A stretch of 64,000 nt of DNA, from positions 1 to 64,000 of the forward strand of contig JACPUT010000017.1 of assembly GCA_016192145.1 (NCBI GenBank), read 5' to 3'. The translations under genes and the position numbers were made by a program. Shown one piece after another: positions 62,209-64,000 of the stretch; the stretch's first letter is position 1, and every line of letters starts with the position of its first letter. Under the pieces are notes generated by a model. That model was not told the DNA's origin and searched no databases. It was given only the letters and a program-made list of their open reading frames with translations. This stretch comes from Acidobacteriota bacterium (GTDB lineage: Bacteria > Acidobacteriota > Holophagae > Holophagales > Holophagaceae).

Positions 62209-64000
62209 TTACTTGCCAGACTTTTCGAAGGCGTTGATCTGATCCACCACGGTCTTGGCATCGAGGGCCAAGCCGTCGTAGTGGAGGACGGATTTGAACT
62301 TGGTGGCGGCTTCGGGGTAGAACTCCTTCAGCAGCGCGGCCATCTGGGCGTCGCGGTTCTGCTCCACCACGTAGATGACCTTTTTCTCCTGGATGAAGGT
62401 GTCCACTTCGGCGGTGAAGGGCAGGGCGCGCAGGCGCAGGTAATCGGTCTTCAGGCCGGCCTGGGCCAAAAGGTCCTGGGCTTCGATCACCGCGGGATCG
62501 CTGGAGCCGAAGGCGAGGACGCCCTTGTCGGAACCGAGGTTCCGGGAGAGGGGCTTGGGCACGTAGGACTTGGCGACCTCGTACTTCTTGCGGAGGCGAT
62601 CCACGAGGGCGACATAATCCTCGGGCTTCTCGGAGTACTGGGCGTAGCCGTTGTGGCCGGAGCCGCGGGTAAAGTAGGCGCCCTTGCCACCGGGGGTGCC
62701 GGGCAGGGTACGGAAGGGGATGCCGTCGCCGTCCACGTCCTTGTAGCGGCCCCAATCCTTGACCTCGTTCAGTTCCTTCTCGCCCAGCACCTTGCCGCGG
62801 TCGTAGGGCTTGGTGGGGTAGGGGAAGGGATCGCTGGCCCAGTTCTGCATGCCCAGATCGAGGTCGGTGACGACGAAGATCGGGGTCTGGAAGCGCTCGG
62901 CCAGGTTGAAGGCCTCGGAGGAGAACTCGAAGCACTCCTGCATAGTGCCGGGGTAGAGGTTGATGTGGAGGGTGTCACCGTGGCTGCACTTGGCGCAGAT
63001 CTCGATGTCGCCCTGCATGGTGCGGGTGGGCAGGCCGGTGGAGGGGCCCGTGCGCGCCACGTTGAAGAACACGCCGGGGATCTCGGTGAAGTAGCCGAGG
63101 CCGATGAACTCGCTCATGAGGGAGATGCCGGGGCCCGAGGTGGTGGTCATGGAGCGGGCACCGGCCCAGCCCGCGCCGAACACGGCGCCGGCGGAGGCGA
63201 GCTCGTCTTCCATCTGGACGACGGCGTAGGTGGCCTTGCCGTCCTTGTCGTGCCGGTACTCCTCAAGGTAGTCGATGAGGGTCTCGGAGAGGCTGGAGGC
63301 GGGGGTGATGGGGTACCAGGCCAGCACTTCGACCCCGGCGAACAGGGCGCCCAGGGCGCAGGCCGCGTTGCCATCGAGGATGATCTTCCCGGCGGTCTTG
63401 TTGTCACGGGCGACTTTGATCCCCGTCTGGTTGAGGCCGCTCTCCTTCGCCCAGGCGTGGCCGGCTTCGACGGCGCCCTGGTTGATCTCGATGGCCTTCT
63501 GCTTGCCCTTGAGCTGCTTGGTGATGGACTTCTTGGTCTCTTCGAGATCGATGTCGAGCATGAACGCGGCGACGCCCACGTAGATCATGTTCTTCACGAG
63601 CTTGTGGAGCTTGGGCTCGGGGCAGCAGGCCGTGACGATCTTCTGGAAGGGCACGGGGATGAAGGTGAGGTCGCTGCGCAGGGCATCGAGCTTCAAGGGC
63701 TCGTCATAGATCACGAGGCAGCCGGCGTCGGCCTTGGCGATGTCTTCCTTCGCCGTCTCGGGATTCATGAGGATCAACAGCTCGTTGCCGGCCTTTCGGG
63801 CCACGTAGCCGTCCTTGTTGGCGCGGATGGTGAACCACGTGGGCAAACCCGCGATGTTGGAGGGGAAGAGGTTCTTGCCACTCACGGGAACGCCCATCTG
63901 GAAGATGGAACGCATGAGGACGGTGTTGGCCGTCTGCGACCCGGAACCATTTACGGTGGCCACCTGGATCGAGAAATCATTGATCTTCGTGGCCGCAAGC
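62209..64000 (-). CDS. korA: 2-oxoacid:acceptor oxidoreductase, alpha (fused gamma-alpha) subunit (partial)
   Basis: At least 597 codons of the large KorA subunit are present, running off the right edge by its N terminus. The gamma domain is at the N-terminal part (TVNGSGSQTANTVLMRSIFQ, then GKNLFPSNIAGLPTWFTIRA). The pyrimidine-binding domain contains LAWYPITPASSLSETLIDYL, EDELASAGAVFGAGWAGARS and TTTSGPGISLMSEFIGLGYF. The true start is probably just beyond 64000, because the reading frame continues at the edge as AATKINDFSIQVATV. It precedes korB by 14 bp. Confidence 0.95.
   Translation of the reverse strand, partial: LAATKINDFSIQVATVNGSGSQTANTVLMRSIFQMGVPVSGKNLFPSNIAGLPTWFTIRANKDGYVARKAGNELLILMNPETAKEDIAKADAGCLVIYDEPLKLDALRSDLTFIPVPFQKIVTACCPEPKLHKLVKNMIYVGVAAFMLDIDLEETKKSITKQLKGKQKAIEINQGAVEAGHAWAKESGLNQTGIKVARDNKTAGKIILDGNAACALGALFAGVEVLAWYPITPASSLSETLIDYLEEYRHDKDGKATYAVVQMEDELASAGAVFGAGWAGARSMTTTSGPGISLMSEFIGLGYFTEIPGVFFNVARTGPSTGLPTRTMQGDIEICAKCSHGDTLHINLYPGTMQECFEFSSEAFNLAERFQTPIFVVTDLDLGMQNWASDPFPYPTKPYDRGKVLGEKELNEVKDWGRYKDVDGDGIPFRTLPGTPGGKGAYFTRGSGHNGYAQYSEKPEDYVALVDRLRKKYEVAKSYVPKPLSRNLGSDKGVLAFGSSDPAVIEAQDLLAQAGLKTDYLRLRALPFTAEVDTFIQEKKVIYVVEQNRDAQMAALLKEFYPEAATKFKSVLHYDGLALDAKTVVDQINAFEKSGK

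Overview
The window is a gene-dense, strongly GC-rich chromosomal segment with many ATGA, GTGA and TTGA stop-start overlaps. No rRNA, insertion sequence, prophage or CRISPR array was seen. The gene mix suggests Acidobacteriota, most likely the class Holophagae (Geothrix or Holophaga type). It includes a lipoprotein secretin fused to a cohesin-like domain, one-chain PurL, KorAB 2-oxoacid:ferredoxin oxidoreductase, PhoX beside tatAC, and a BlaI/M56 pair. This placement is an inference from remembered gene content, not a database result.

Layout. 1-6 kb: the 5' part of a large surface lipoprotein (Ig-like repeats, then the start of a pectate-lyase-like beta-helix), a FemAB-like acyltransferase, and an aminotransferase / phosphoglycosyl transferase / acetyltransferase operon resembling PglE-PglC-PglD. 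6-14.5 kb: 3-hydroxybutyryl-CoA dehydrogenase, HAD phosphatase, DoxX, a DEDDy exonuclease, a hexapeptide acyltransferase, tatC and tatA beside the Tat substrate PhoX, and UDP-sugar dehydrogenase. 14.5-19.2 kb: an overlapping operon of TolQ/ExbB, polysaccharide deacetylase, YaaA, DUF309 protein and NadB. 19.2-29.4 kb: TonB-dependent receptor, sugar formyltransferase-like protein, serine deaminase, aminotransferase, a BlaI repressor with an M56 membrane protease, and a NodU-type carbamoyltransferase. 29.7-44.4 kb: purL, glutaminase, a beta-barrel protein, an HtrA-like protease, an AmpG-like MFS protein, ahcY behind an S-adenosylhomocysteine riboswitch, a four-PAS histidine kinase, YciO/Sua5 and a Nudix hydrolase. 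44.5-50.8 kb: rpsO, tRNA-Leu(CAG) and a seven-gene PilMNOPQ-like operon with a pseudopilin. 51-60.8 kb: smc, an unusual AT-rich non-coding stretch, a TPR protein, a 2-hydroxyacid dehydrogenase with ruvA, a LytS/LytTR pair and marC. 61-64 kb: tRNA-Ala(CGC) and korB-korA, with korA running off the right edge.

How the genes work together. Several groups serve the envelope: sugar activation and transfer, UDP-uronate supply, deacetylation, Tat export and the secretin operon. Others are core metabolism: purine and NAD synthesis, the SAM cycle, glutamine and serine deamination, and 2-oxoacid oxidation. The most instructive regulatory elements are the SAH riboswitch of ahcY, a palindromic BlaI-type operator on the blaI promoter, a terminator-like hairpin between tatA and tatC, and a family of intergenic inverted repeats built from CGCGAATG units.
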